Source: Actinomycetes bacterium
Lineage (GTDB): Bacteria; Actinomycetota; Aquicultoria; CAJVYJ01; JAUVQD01
Length of the DNA: 12,602 nt
NCBI GenBank assembly: GCA_030605305.1
Contig: JAUWIO010000006.1
Span: forward strand, 1 to 12,602
Direction of reading: 5' to 3'
Each line of letters begins with the position of its first letter. The first letter of the stretch is position 1. The translations under genes were made by a program, and so were the position numbers. This document shows positions 1 to 6,611 of the stretch, one piece after another. The notes under the pieces were generated by a model. The model was not told the DNA's origin, searched no databases, and was given only the letters and a program-made list of their open reading frames with translations.

Positions 1-359
1 AAAGAGTGCGCGATTATGTCCAAGTCAAAGCCAACGGCCTTATCACTGCCCCGCTGGCGCACGACGCGCTGATCATGTTCGGGGTCGATGAGGTCGGACT
101 CGACAAACTGGATCAGCGCTTGCTCCGGACCTTGATAACCAAGTTCGGCGGCGCTCCCGTCGGGCTAAGCACTTTGGCCGTGGCGCTCGGCGAGGAGACA
201 GAGACGATCGAAGACGTTTACGAACCCTTCCTGCTCCAGTTAGGCTTCTTGCAGCGGACGTCCCGTGGACGGGTGGCGACCGCCCGGGCCTACGATCACC
301 TGGGGTTGACTCCAGCCCCCACCGGCGTACCGGGGACAGACGCCCTCTTCTCTGAGTAG
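1..359 (+). CDS. ruvB: RuvB, Holliday junction branch migration helicase, C-terminal part
   Basis: Only the last ~118 residues are present; the gene begins before the window. The fragment reads like the RuvB C-terminal winged-helix domain: an arginine-rich entry (RVRDYVQVK), then [47 protein letters not shown] and a final AYDHLGL, all typical of the family. RuvB is the hexameric AAA+ motor that works with RuvA on Holliday junctions; this domain contacts DNA, while the AAA+ modules lie upstream, outside the view. The gene ends in TAG. In many bacteria ruvB is followed directly by queA; here about 6.8 kb of other genes lies between them. Family assignment is very secure. Confidence 0.96.
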   Translation, partial: RVRDYVQVKANGLITAPLAHDALIMFGVDEVGLDKLDQRLLRTLITKFGGAPVGLSTLAVALGEETETIEDVYEPFLLQLGFLQRTSRGRVATARAYDHLGLTPAPTGVPGTDALFSE

Positions 360-378
360 TATCCGTCTTACCGCTTCC

Positions 379-394
379 CGGTCTCAATAGACCG
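379..394 (+). other. short hairpin after ruvB
   Basis: A perfect 6-bp stem (CGGTCT / AGACCG) with a CAAT loop lies 19 bases after the ruvB stop. No T-run follows, so it is at best a weak or Rho-assisted terminator, or an mRNA end stabiliser. It may be chance. Confidence 0.3.
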
Positions 395-403
395 CGCTTG
401 GGG

Positions 404-409
404 AATAAT
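404..409 (+). promoter_or_regulatory. possible -10 element upstream of the membrane protein gene
   Basis: AATAAT matches the -10 consensus at 5 of 6 bases and sits 8 bases before the ATG at 418. That spacing would give a nearly leaderless mRNA, like the clearer case at 9672. The -35 at 17-bp spacing (GTCTCA) is poor. A GGGGA at 400-404 could instead be a distant ribosome binding site, so the call is weak. Confidence 0.28.
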
Positions 410-417
410 CCTACTCC

Positions 418-1296
418 ATGTGGAAAGATGCTCGACTCCGAATGACACAAGCCGGCCGGTACATTAACGAGCACCGTAGCGCCTTGCTGCCGAGCGTCTT
501 GATCGTGATGGCGGCGAGTTTTGTCGGGGATATAGCGGCGGCCGTTACCGCCATGCAGGAAGGGTCGGGTGCGGTTGCGCCCCTGGACCTTACCCTTCAA
601 GGTGTCGCCCGGGCTCTTGGTTGGGCGGCCGGGAGCGCCATTCAAACCGGGCAAAACATCTATCCGCCGTGGGCGTTGGTCCCGGCGATGAGCAACCCCT
701 TCTTGTTATTGGCGTTGGCCAATACTATGGAGATAGTTTTTGCTGTTGCCTCCGCCGTTCTCATCAGGAACTATCTGATAGCGGCGGTCCGCCCGCTGAA
801 GTCTAAGAAATGGCTGGCTAAGGCGCCGAACATTGTGCCGGTGCTGACCGGCATCGTTCTATGGTTCCGGCTGTATGGACCAATCTCCGACCTGACGGCC
901 CTGATCATCGGACGCTCGCCTCCGGAAGATACGGTAATCATATGGCAGCTTCTCAGCTGGGCGATCTTTGTCCCATTCACCCTGACTGCCTATTTGATGC
1001 TGCTCGAGCGCCTACCGCTCGTCCCGGCGGCTAGAGCCAGTGCTCGGTTGGCGCGAGATAATGTCCGGGCCTTGGCCCCCATTTTCGCCCTGGCCGCCGC
1101 CGTTTTTTTCGCTCAAACGATAGTGGCGCGATTGGCGCCCCTACTTGGACCCGGAGGTATCTTGCTGGTCGGTCTGGCCGCCACCGCTGTTCGTATCGGT
1201 TTTGGTTTCTGGTTGGCCACAGTCTGGCTGCTCTGGGTCGACGATCGGCAGTCACGGGCCGAGACCCGGACCAAGCCCGCTCGAAGCAAAGCATAA
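418..1296 (+). CDS. polytopic membrane protein of unknown function
   Basis: This is a 292-residue protein that I do not recognise as a named family. It has a short basic N-terminus and about six hydrophobic segments, at roughly residues 22-46, 94-124, 137-165, 172-195, 216-239 and 246-273. It ends in a basic, probably cytoplasmic tail (residues 275-292, rich in Arg and Lys). No catalytic motif, Cys cluster or nucleotide-binding site is visible. The ATG at 418 is the first sensible start after ruvB; an internal ATG at 442 is possible but has no ribosome binding site. The gene ends in TAA 67 bases before the likely start of the ABC ATPase. The strong -10 element at 1322-1327 suggests the ABC genes have their own promoter, so a functional link to the exporter is only positional. 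Confidence 0.85.
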   Translation: MWKDARLRMTQAGRYINEHRSALLPSVLIVMAASFVGDIAAAVTAMQEGSGAVAPLDLTLQGVARALGWAAGSAIQTGQNIYPPWALVPAMSNPFLLLALANTMEIVFAVASAVLIRNYLIAAVRPLKSKKWLAKAPNIVPVLTGIVLWFRLYGPISDLTALIIGRSPPEDTVIIWQLLSWAIFVPFTLTAYLMLLERLPLVPAARASARLARDNVRALAPIFALAAAVFFAQTIVARLAPLLGPGGILLVGLAATAVRIGFGFWLATVWLLWVDDRQSRAETRTKPARSKA

Positions 1297-1318
1297 CGCG
1301 CTGGGCTCGAAAACCATC

Positions 1319-1327
1319 TGCTATAAT
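1319..1327 (+). promoter_or_regulatory. extended -10 promoter for the ABC exporter operon
   Basis: TGC followed by a perfect TATAAT forms an extended -10 element (TGnTATAAT), which can work without a good -35; none is visible at 16-18 bp. Transcription would begin near 1334, giving a leader of about 30 bases to the proposed start at 1364, with the ribosome binding site in between. Confidence 0.55.
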
Positions 1328-1348
1328 CACGGTCTAAATCCGCGAAAC

Positions 1349-1354
1349 GAAAGG
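1349..1354 (+). promoter_or_regulatory. ribosome binding site that fixes the ABC ATPase start
   Basis: GAAAGG (followed by T) resembles the Shine-Dalgarno core and lies 9 bases before the ACG at 1364. No ATG, GTG or TTG occurs in frame between 1322 and the conserved family N-terminus, so this site points to the ACG codon as the start position. Confidence 0.5.
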
Positions 1355-1363
1355 TTCGAATCA

Positions 1364-2287
1364 ACGAATATAATCGAGGTAAAAGGCCTGGTCAAACAGT
1401 ACGGTGACCTGCGCGCTGTTGATGACATCTCATTTGGAGTGGCCGACGGCGAGATATTCGGCATACTCGGACCGAATGGCGCGGGCAAGACCACCACTTT
1501 AGAGATGATCGAGGGTCTGCGGGAGCCAACCGACGGCGAGATCACAATAAAAGGTATACCGGTCTGGCCGGATCCCGGCCGGACAAAAGAGTTGATCGGC
1601 GTCCAACTCCAGGCAACGGCGCTGTTCGACTATCTGACCGTCCGGGAGATGCTCTCACTTTTCGGGACGTTCTACAGCATATTTTTAAGCAATGAAGAAG
1701 TCGAATCCCTGCTCGGCGCCGTCGACTTGATGGAGAAGGAAAGAGCGGTCGTCCGTGAGCTTTCGGGCGGACAACAGCAACGGCTCTCGATAGCCCTGGC
1801 TCTCGTCAACGACCCGCAAGTCATATTCCTCGACGAGCCGACGACCGGGCTCGACCCGCAAGCCAGACGCAGGCTATGGGATGTCATCCGGGAAATCAGC
1901 GCCAAAGGCAAGACCATCGTCTTGACCACTCATTATATGGAAGAGGCGGAGGTCCTATGCAAACGGGTGGCTATCATGGACCGCGGTGGTATCATCGCTA
2001 TCGACACTCCCAAGAAGCTGATAGAAGGGCTGGCAGCCGAGACAAAGATCACTTTTCAATCCTCGAAGGAGTTCGAGCTCGCCGAGTTCGGTGCGGCTAT
2101 GGGCGGCCTTGAGATCAGGCCGGTCGACGATGGCTATGTCTTTTACGCTCAAAACGTCCAGGAATCAGTCCTCAGTCTCTTTGATTCAGCGAAGCGCCAT
2201 GATATCGATGTGGAGAATCTCAGTGTCGCCGGTGCGAATCTGGAGGATGTCTTTTTACACTATACGGGCAAGGGGTTGAGGGATTGA
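1364..2287 (+). CDS. ABC-2 type exporter ATP-binding protein (DrrA/CcmA-like)
   Basis: This is the cytoplasmic ATPase of an ABC-2 exporter, 307 residues from the proposed start. All motifs are intact: Walker A GPNGAGKTT (36-44), Q-loop glutamine near 83, signature LSGGQQQR (133-140), Walker B VIFLDEP (153-159), D-loop TGLD and H-loop His190. Residues from about 220 to the end form the extra C-terminal domain common in this subfamily, closing with LEDVFLHYTG. The open frame extends up to 1145 inside the previous gene, but similarity begins at NIIEVKGLVKQYG. The codon before this is ACG, exactly where ATG is expected and 9 bases after a ribosome binding site, so the start is non-canonical or mutated. 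The 3' end overlaps the permease start by 4 bases (TTGA). The substrate cannot be predicted. Confidence 0.9.
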   Translation, partial: TNIIEVKGLVKQYGDLRAVDDISFGVADGEIFGILGPNGAGKTTTLEMIEGLREPTDGEITIKGIPVWPDPGRTKELIGVQLQATALFDYLTVREMLSLFGTFYSIFLSNEEVESLLGAVDLMEKERAVVRELSGGQQQRLSIALALVNDPQVIFLDEPTTGLDPQARRRLWDVIREISAKGKTIVLTTHYMEEAEVLCKRVAIMDRGGIIAIDTPKKLIEGLAAETKITFQSSKEFELAEFGAAMGGLEIRPVDDGYVFYAQNVQESVLSLFDSAKRHDIDVENLSVAGANLEDVFLHYTGKGLRD

Positions 2288-3396
2288 GGCAGTTTTACGA
2301 ACTGTTGGTCGCCAACTTCAAGATGACCGTGCGGAATCGTCAGGCGCTTTTTTGGCTCTTTCTTTTCCCGGTCATGATGATGGGCCTCTTCGGTATCGCC
2401 TTTGCCGGCGGGCAGCCGCAGCCCAAGCTGGGCCTGGTCGATCTGGACCGCTCACAGATGTCCCAAGCGGTCCGAAAAGGCTTTGATCAGGCGCAGGTGC
2501 TCGATATTAAGTCCTATCGCGCGCTCGGGCCGGCTCGGGCTGACCTCAAGAGCGGCGATCTTGATGGGGTGGTGGGCCTGCGCGACGGACTCGCCGACAC
2601 GGTCGGGCAGGCGCTGGGCGCCGGATCGACGAACCGGGCGCGTGCGGCCAAGATAGACCTCTATTTTGATCCGTCAAATACTTTCGTGTCAGGTGTGGCG
2701 CGCGGGGGCGTCGCCGGGGTTCTCGACGAAATCGACAGGGCCGCGGGCGGGGCGCCCAAACTGCTGGAGCTCGAAAGCCACAGCGTCCGTCAGCGGAATT
2801 TTCGGTATATAGACTTTTTGGTACCCGGTATCATCGCCATGACCTTGATGAATTCCGCCATGTTCGGCTTGGCCGGCACAATAGTCAACTATCGCGAACG
2901 CGGTATTCTGAGGCGGCTCAAAGTCACGCCCCAGCCATTGCCGATCTTCCTTTCCGCCCAGATCGCGAACCAACTATTGTTTTCGATCCTCAGGGCGGTG
3001 CTGCTGGTCGTTGTGGCCCGAGTTTTTTTCGACGTCAGCGTCGTGGGGAGTTACCTCGCCCTGTTCGTCGTCATCATCATCGGTTCGCTTTGTTTTGTCA
3101 CGATCGCCTTTACCGTGGCCAGCGTCTCCAAGAACCGGGAGATATCGGACAGTATCAGTAATCTCATCACTATGCCTATGATGTTTCTGGGGGGCGTTTT
3201 CTTCCCGGTCGAAAGCGCTCCGGCTTGGATCCAGCCGGTTATCAGCGCGTTGCCGCTGAAATACCTGGCCGATGCCACCAGGAATGTGATGATCCGGGGC
3301 GAGGGTCTGGAGGCGATCGGATTAGAATTGACAGTCCTGGTCGCCGTGACCGTCGTATTCTTTATTGCCAGCGTTCTGATGTGGCGCTGGGAATGA
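2284..3396 (+). CDS. ABC-2 type exporter permease
   Basis: This is the 370-residue membrane subunit partnering the preceding ATPase. It has the usual ABC-2 layout: one helix near the N-terminus (about residues 21-41, rich in Phe and Met), a long extracytoplasmic domain to about residue 170, then about five helices ending at FFIASVLMWRWE. The conserved stretch LVPGIIAMTLMNSAMFGLA starts the C-terminal membrane domain, and the motif FFPVESAPAWIQPVISALPL is characteristic of the family. Translation starts at TTG (2284), which overlaps the ATPase stop and follows AAGGGG at 2270-2275 with an 8-base spacer, so the two subunits are translationally coupled. The pair should work as a dimer of each subunit. 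Drug, lipid or polysaccharide export are all possible. Confidence 0.92.
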   Translation: MRQFYELLVANFKMTVRNRQALFWLFLFPVMMMGLFGIAFAGGQPQPKLGLVDLDRSQMSQAVRKGFDQAQVLDIKSYRALGPARADLKSGDLDGVVGLRDGLADTVGQALGAGSTNRARAAKIDLYFDPSNTFVSGVARGGVAGVLDEIDRAAGGAPKLLELESHSVRQRNFRYIDFLVPGIIAMTLMNSAMFGLAGTIVNYRERGILRRLKVTPQPLPIFLSAQIANQLLFSILRAVLLVVVARVFFDVSVVGSYLALFVVIIIGSLCFVTIAFTVASVSKNREISDSISNLITMPMMFLGGVFFPVESAPAWIQPVISALPLKYLADATRNVMIRGEGLEAIGLELTVLVAVTVVFFIASVLMWRWE

Positions 3397-3413
3397 GCAG
3401 GGGAGGTGCGCGC

Positions 3414-3674
3414 ATGAAGAGAGCTTTGCCGATCTTATTCACGATATTTCTCTTGATCTCGTTCGCTGCGCCCGTTTTGGGGGCGGAAGCTGCTGACCCC
3501 GGGGTCGGAGAACCGACGCCTATACCCGCGGGGCGCCCCGCGGGGGCTGCATATACTCCGGTTGAGCAGCGGGCGGACGATTCGTGTATGGCGCTGATCG
3601 TAGCCATGGTCTTTGGTTTACCGGTCGCTAGTTGGCTGGGTATTCGGACAGTCAAGAAGTCCCGCAATCGGTAG
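3414..3674 (+). CDS. small signal-peptide protein with C-terminal membrane helix
   Basis: The ATG at 3414 follows a near-perfect GGAGGT (3402-3407, 6-base spacer) only 17 bases after the permease, so this 86-residue protein belongs to the ABC operon. Residues 1-24 look like a signal peptide (Lys-Arg, then a hydrophobic core, then an AEA cleavage-like site). Residues 30-55 are a Pro/Gly/Ala-rich linker. Residues 57-77 form a second hydrophobic helix, and a basic tail (KKSRNR) ends the protein, giving an extracellular segment anchored at its C-terminus. There is no LPXTG motif and no lipobox. I recognise no family. It could be an accessory subunit of the exporter or a small surface protein. The linker DNA contains two perfect palindromes. 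Confidence 0.72.
   Translation: MKRALPILFTIFLLISFAAPVLGAEAADPGVGEPTPIPAGRPAGAAYTPVEQRADDSCMALIVAMVFGLPVASWLGIRTVKKSRNR
3525..3544. repeat. 20-bp perfect GC palindrome inside the small protein gene
   Basis: The 20 bases are identical to their reverse complement (CCCGCGGGGC and its mirror). A second perfect palindrome, GACCCCGGGGTC, lies 18 bases upstream at 3495-3506. Both fall in the coding sequence of the Pro/Ala-rich linker. They could fold as strong mRNA or cruciform hairpins, or simply reflect GC-rich codons for Pro-Ala-Gly-Arg. Confidence 0.5.
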
Positions 3675-3722
3675 GACCGACCAAAGCGACGGTGTTTCGA
3701 CCTTCTGGGTAAGAAGAAGAAA

Positions 3723-4349
3723 ATGGACGCCTCAACTGAGGGGAATCCGCCCGAGCATCTTCTTGCCGGCCGTGAGTTAGCCGAAGAAGAAGCCGTTGAT
3801 TTTGAACGTTGGCGGTCACACCAAGACGCAGAACGCTATAAGACCCTCGATGACCTGAGAACGATACTGTATTTCGGGGAGATCGAGACGGACCGCTCTA
3901 AAGAGGTGGTCCGTAAGATGCTTGAATTCGAAGCTAAGGACCCGGGAGAACCGATCGTCATGAAGATCGCGTCGAGCGGCGGGTCCGCTTTGGATGGGCT
4001 GGCCATCGTCGAAGCGATGCGGACCATCACCTCTCCGGTGATGACGTTGTGTCTGGGTTACGCCTTCTCAATGGCTCTAGTCATCTTGGCCGCCGGTGAT
4101 CCGGGCAGCCGGTTCTGCGCGAGCGGCAGCTGGGTGATGATGCATCAGATATCCGCCGGGCGGTATCAGCGATTCGACGAATTGAGGACCACCTTCGGTT
4201 TTTACGAACGTCTTAACACGCAACTGGCGCAGAAACTGGCCGATTCGACCGGGCAGCGAATAAAGAAGATCCAGGAAGAGATGCGCGAGGATGTCTGGAT
4301 GTCCGCGAGCGAAGCAAAGGACTTTGGCCTGGTAGACGCGATCATCTGA
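3723..4349 (+). CDS. ClpP-like serine protease
   Basis: This 208-residue protein belongs to the ClpP/crotonase fold group. The catalytic triad is visible: Ser116 in GYAFSMALVILAAG (compare GQAASM in ClpP), His141 in VMMHQISAG (compare IMIHQ) and Asp190 before the conserved MSASEAKDFGLVDAI end. The substrate-binding strand is IASSGGSALDGLAI (82-95). Differences from housekeeping ClpP are an N-terminal extension of about 45 residues rich in Glu and a lost Gly/Ala pattern around the serine, so it is better called ClpP-like than ClpP. No Clp ATPase gene is nearby and there is no signal peptide, so a cytoplasmic role is likely. The upstream ribosome binding site is weak (AAGAAGAAGA). It is 48 bases after the small protein gene and may be in the same operon. 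Confidence 0.88.
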   Translation: MDASTEGNPPEHLLAGRELAEEEAVDFERWRSHQDAERYKTLDDLRTILYFGEIETDRSKEVVRKMLEFEAKDPGEPIVMKIASSGGSALDGLAIVEAMRTITSPVMTLCLGYAFSMALVILAAGDPGSRFCASGSWVMMHQISAGRYQRFDELRTTFGFYERLNTQLAQKLADSTGQRIKKIQEEMREDVWMSASEAKDFGLVDAII

Positions 4350-4352
4350 GAG

Positions 4353-4358
4353 TATAAT
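4353..4358 (+). promoter_or_regulatory. possible -10 element for the radical SAM gene
   Basis: A perfect TATAAT sits 4 bases after the protease stop and 22 bases before the ATG at 4381, in the only gap between the two genes. No convincing -35 is seen at 16-18 bp and there is no TGn extension. Position favours a real promoter; sequence support is partial. Confidence 0.4.
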
Positions 4359-4380
4359 CGGCCAAAGGTCGTGATTTTGG

Positions 4381-5271
4381 ATGACCGTTAGCGGTATTCA
4401 CTTACTAGTCTCCTACAAATGCAACGCTCGTTGCCGGCATTGCTTTCTCTCAGCCGGTCCAGATCACTCTCGAGCTATCTCCCGCGAGCGGGCTTTGACC
4501 CTCATCGGGGAGGCTTGTGAGCTGCCTGAGATCGATCATCTTTTTCTTGAAGGGGGAGAACCATTCCTCTTTCCGGAGCTGGTGCTGGAACTCGTCGAAG
4601 CGGCGAGTCTCGGCGGTCTATGGGTCGGAATGCTCTCAAACGGTTTTTGGGCCCATTCGCGCTCAGCGGCGGTGGATAGATTAACCCCCCTGATCGCTGC
4701 CGGATTGCGCTCGCTCTCGATCAGTACGGATTCGTGGCACGAAGAATTCATCCCCAAAGAGAAAGCATTGAGGGCGGCGGCAATCGCCCAAGAGCTGGGC
4801 CTGAGTGCCGATATCATGTCTTGCGACCCTCAAAACTCTGATGTCGTATGTCGCGGCCGGGCGGTAGATGCGCTTGGCTGCACCGGAGAATATGACTGGG
4901 CGGAGCTGGTGGATTGCAGTGAGAGACTTGCCGCCCCCGGACGAATCCATATCGGCCCCGACGGGGAAGTTCATCTCTGCCAGGGTTTGTTGTTGGGGCG
5001 GTCGGTCGGCGACGCACCTTTGGGCGATGTTATCGCCGGCTATGTTCCGGGCGACCACCCGCTGGTCTCCAGATTATCCGCCGGTGGTCCGGCCGCTTTG
5101 GCCGATTTCGCGCGCGAGTCCGGATGGCGTCCGAGCGGGCTCTATCGCGACCCGTGTCATCTTTGTTTTGAGGTCAGAGCGTTCTTAAGGGGGCGCTACC
5201 CCGAACTGATAGGACCGCCCGAGATTTATCCGGCGGCCGACGGCAGGCTTGTCGCGAGCGGTCCGGCTTAG
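4381..5271 (+). CDS. radical SAM protein with SPASM-like C-terminal cysteines
   Basis: This is a 296-residue radical SAM enzyme. The N-terminal CNARCRHC (Cys14, Cys18, Cys21) is the CxxxCxxC site that binds the 4Fe-4S cluster cleaving S-adenosylmethionine, followed by the GGEP motif (58-61, with FLEGGEPFLFPE around it). SISTDSWHEEFIP matches the strand region of the barrel where related proteins carry a similar D-[SA]-[FW]-H-x-E-F segment. The C-terminal part has GPDGEVHLCQG, a later GDAPLGDVI element and DPCHLC, resembling a SPASM/twitch cluster domain. It is not QueE, QueG or a known cofactor enzyme that I can identify, so the substrate is unknown. No precursor peptide lies directly beside it. 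The stop codon (TAG) overlaps the stop of the converging gene. Confidence 0.88.
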   Translation: MTVSGIHLLVSYKCNARCRHCFLSAGPDHSRAISRERALTLIGEACELPEIDHLFLEGGEPFLFPELVLELVEAASLGGLWVGMLSNGFWAHSRSAAVDRLTPLIAAGLRSLSISTDSWHEEFIPKEKALRAAAIAQELGLSADIMSCDPQNSDVVCRGRAVDALGCTGEYDWAELVDCSERLAAPGRIHIGPDGEVHLCQGLLLGRSVGDAPLGDVIAGYVPGDHPLVSRLSAGGPAALADFARESGWRPSGLYRDPCHLCFEVRAFLRGRYPELIGPPEIYPAADGRLVASGPA

Positions 5272-6482
5272 ACTATCCCGACACTGCGTTTGAGCGCCTC
5301 GAAGACCTTCGGGTCGAATTGTTCGACTGCCTCCGGGTCTAGTTTGGCAATGACATTCTTGGGGGCCGGCTTTCGGCCGCGGGCCGGGAAGGCTTTGGAG
5401 ACATAGAGCTCAGACAGGGCAAGTATCTGCGCGCTGAGCGGGAGGTCTGTGCCGTCGGTATTGTCGATGGTCGATAAGGCTTGGGCGACATCTTCCGAAA
5501 AACCGAGCGCCGCAGCAATAGAGGCGGGGTTTGAGCCGGGCGGGGCCGAGCCATTGGCGACGAGATCTACGTGTCGCAGATAGACAGCTGTTTCTATAGC
5601 TACAATTGCCGCCGGGTTCAGCTCGAGGAGTTGTCCAAGGGCTCTGACCTGTTCGACTAGCTGGGGGGTCCGCTTCTTGGCTTTTGCCTTTTCGTCACCG
5701 CACTCGGCCACTATGGCGAGCAGTCCCTGAAGCTGATCTTGGCGCGTCTGTACTTCCTCCAGATTGAATTCGGCCACGGAAGTCTCTTTAGCCAGGACCT
5801 CGAGTACCCCGAGATCGCTCTCGTCGAAAAGTTCAGTCTGCGCCGACCAGAAGGCAATGATCCCGTAGAGGCGGTTCTCGAGCCTCAGCGGCACGGCCAT
5901 TATCGATTCGACGCCCTTGATAGTCCGGTGGTCCGGGTATTCCGGTTGGGGCTGGAGGAAGGAGCGGCCATTCTTACCGACCAGTTTCGTCAGGTCTTTT
6001 AGTAAGGCCGGGTCGATGTCGTCCGGTTTAGCGATCAGTGGTTCTTTCCATGCCGACCCCTGATCTTTCAAGATCACCGTGCCCCCGTCTGCTTTAAAGA
6101 AACGCATCGCCAATTCAAAGAGCTTGGCTAGGGTCTGGTCGTCTCCCAAGCTCTCCGTTAGCTCGCCTACCTTGGCGAGGAACTTGTTGTGGCGCAGCTC
6201 CTTGCGCAGCCGCCCCGACGACGCGCTCATCTCGTCAAGCAATTCCCTGGTCAGGTGGGCCTGCATCCGTTCTTTCTGGGCCAGATAGATGATAAAAGCA
6301 ATGATCAGTGACACGAAGAGTATCCGGAGGAAGATATTGTATTGAAGCGCGGCCCAAAAACCGACGAACCGGTCGATAAAGAAGAAGAGGCCAAAGACGA
6401 CGAGCGACAGGAAATATATCAAGAACAAAGAGATGAAGCGGAGCTCTCGACGCCGTTTTTCAATTTTTTCAATCGTGTACAT
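5268..6482 (-). CDS. membrane-bound GAF protein with degenerate HD-GYP domain
   Basis: This 404-residue protein starts at the ATG at 6482. Residues 16-36 and 50-68 are two membrane helices after a basic N-terminus. A charged helical linker (70-105) leads to a GAF sensor domain (about 110-262), with MAVPLRLENRLYGIIAFWS and FDESDLGVLEVLAKETSVA typical of the fold. Residues 275-404 resemble an HD-GYP domain: PLSAQILALSELYVS and QFDPKVFEALKR match its end. However, the HD pair (usually LLHDIGK) reads YLRHVDLV, and the GYP loop is absent, so phosphodiesterase activity is probably lost. The inferred role is a membrane sensor or scaffold that binds rather than cleaves a ligand. Upstream, the minus strand has only a weak ribosome binding site (GGGTGG). 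The domain order is secure; the HD-GYP call is moderate. Confidence 0.8.
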   Translation of the reverse strand: MYTIEKIEKRRRELRFISLFLIYFLSLVVFGLFFFIDRFVGFWAALQYNIFLRILFVSLIIAFIIYLAQKERMQAHLTRELLDEMSASSGRLRKELRHNKFLAKVGELTESLGDDQTLAKLFELAMRFFKADGGTVILKDQGSAWKEPLIAKPDDIDPALLKDLTKLVGKNGRSFLQPQPEYPDHRTIKGVESIMAVPLRLENRLYGIIAFWSAQTELFDESDLGVLEVLAKETSVAEFNLEEVQTRQDQLQGLLAIVAECGDEKAKAKKRTPQLVEQVRALGQLLELNPAAIVAIETAVYLRHVDLVANGSAPPGSNPASIAAALGFSEDVAQALSTIDNTDGTDLPLSAQILALSELYVSKAFPARGRKPAPKNVIAKLDPEAVEQFDPKVFEALKRSVGIV

Positions 6483-6514
6483 GAACCACCCATGTTACCG
6501 CATTCACTGATCGC

Positions 6515-6550
6515 GTTCTAACCCATCAATCGGTTACGGGTGGTAAGAAC
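6515..6550. repeat. imperfect inverted repeat in the divergent spacer
   Basis: GTTCTAACC (6515-6523) and GGTAAGAAC (6542-6550) are inverted copies with one mismatch in nine, 18 bases apart. They lie in the 129-base spacer between the divergent GAF gene and queH, the only such spacer in the window. It could be a regulator site or a hairpin; no clear promoter was found in either direction here. Confidence 0.3.
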
Positions 6551-6611
6551 TTAAGGACTGTTAGATATTCAAACGGTTAAAGACGGCCGAGAACTTTGTT
6601 AGGATTGAGAT

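Noticed and set aside
73..654. Long minus-strand open frame
   Set aside because: Arg/Pro-rich composition typical of a GC-rich shadow frame, and it lies opposite ruvB and the membrane protein gene.
1145..1363. Upstream extension of the ABC ATPase from ATG 1145
   Set aside because: It overlaps the membrane protein gene, has no similarity to the family, and lies upstream of the likely promoter.
1369..1374. Second TATAAT as a promoter
   Set aside because: It lies in the conserved N-terminal codons of the ABC ATPase, has no -35, and no start codon follows at a suitable distance.
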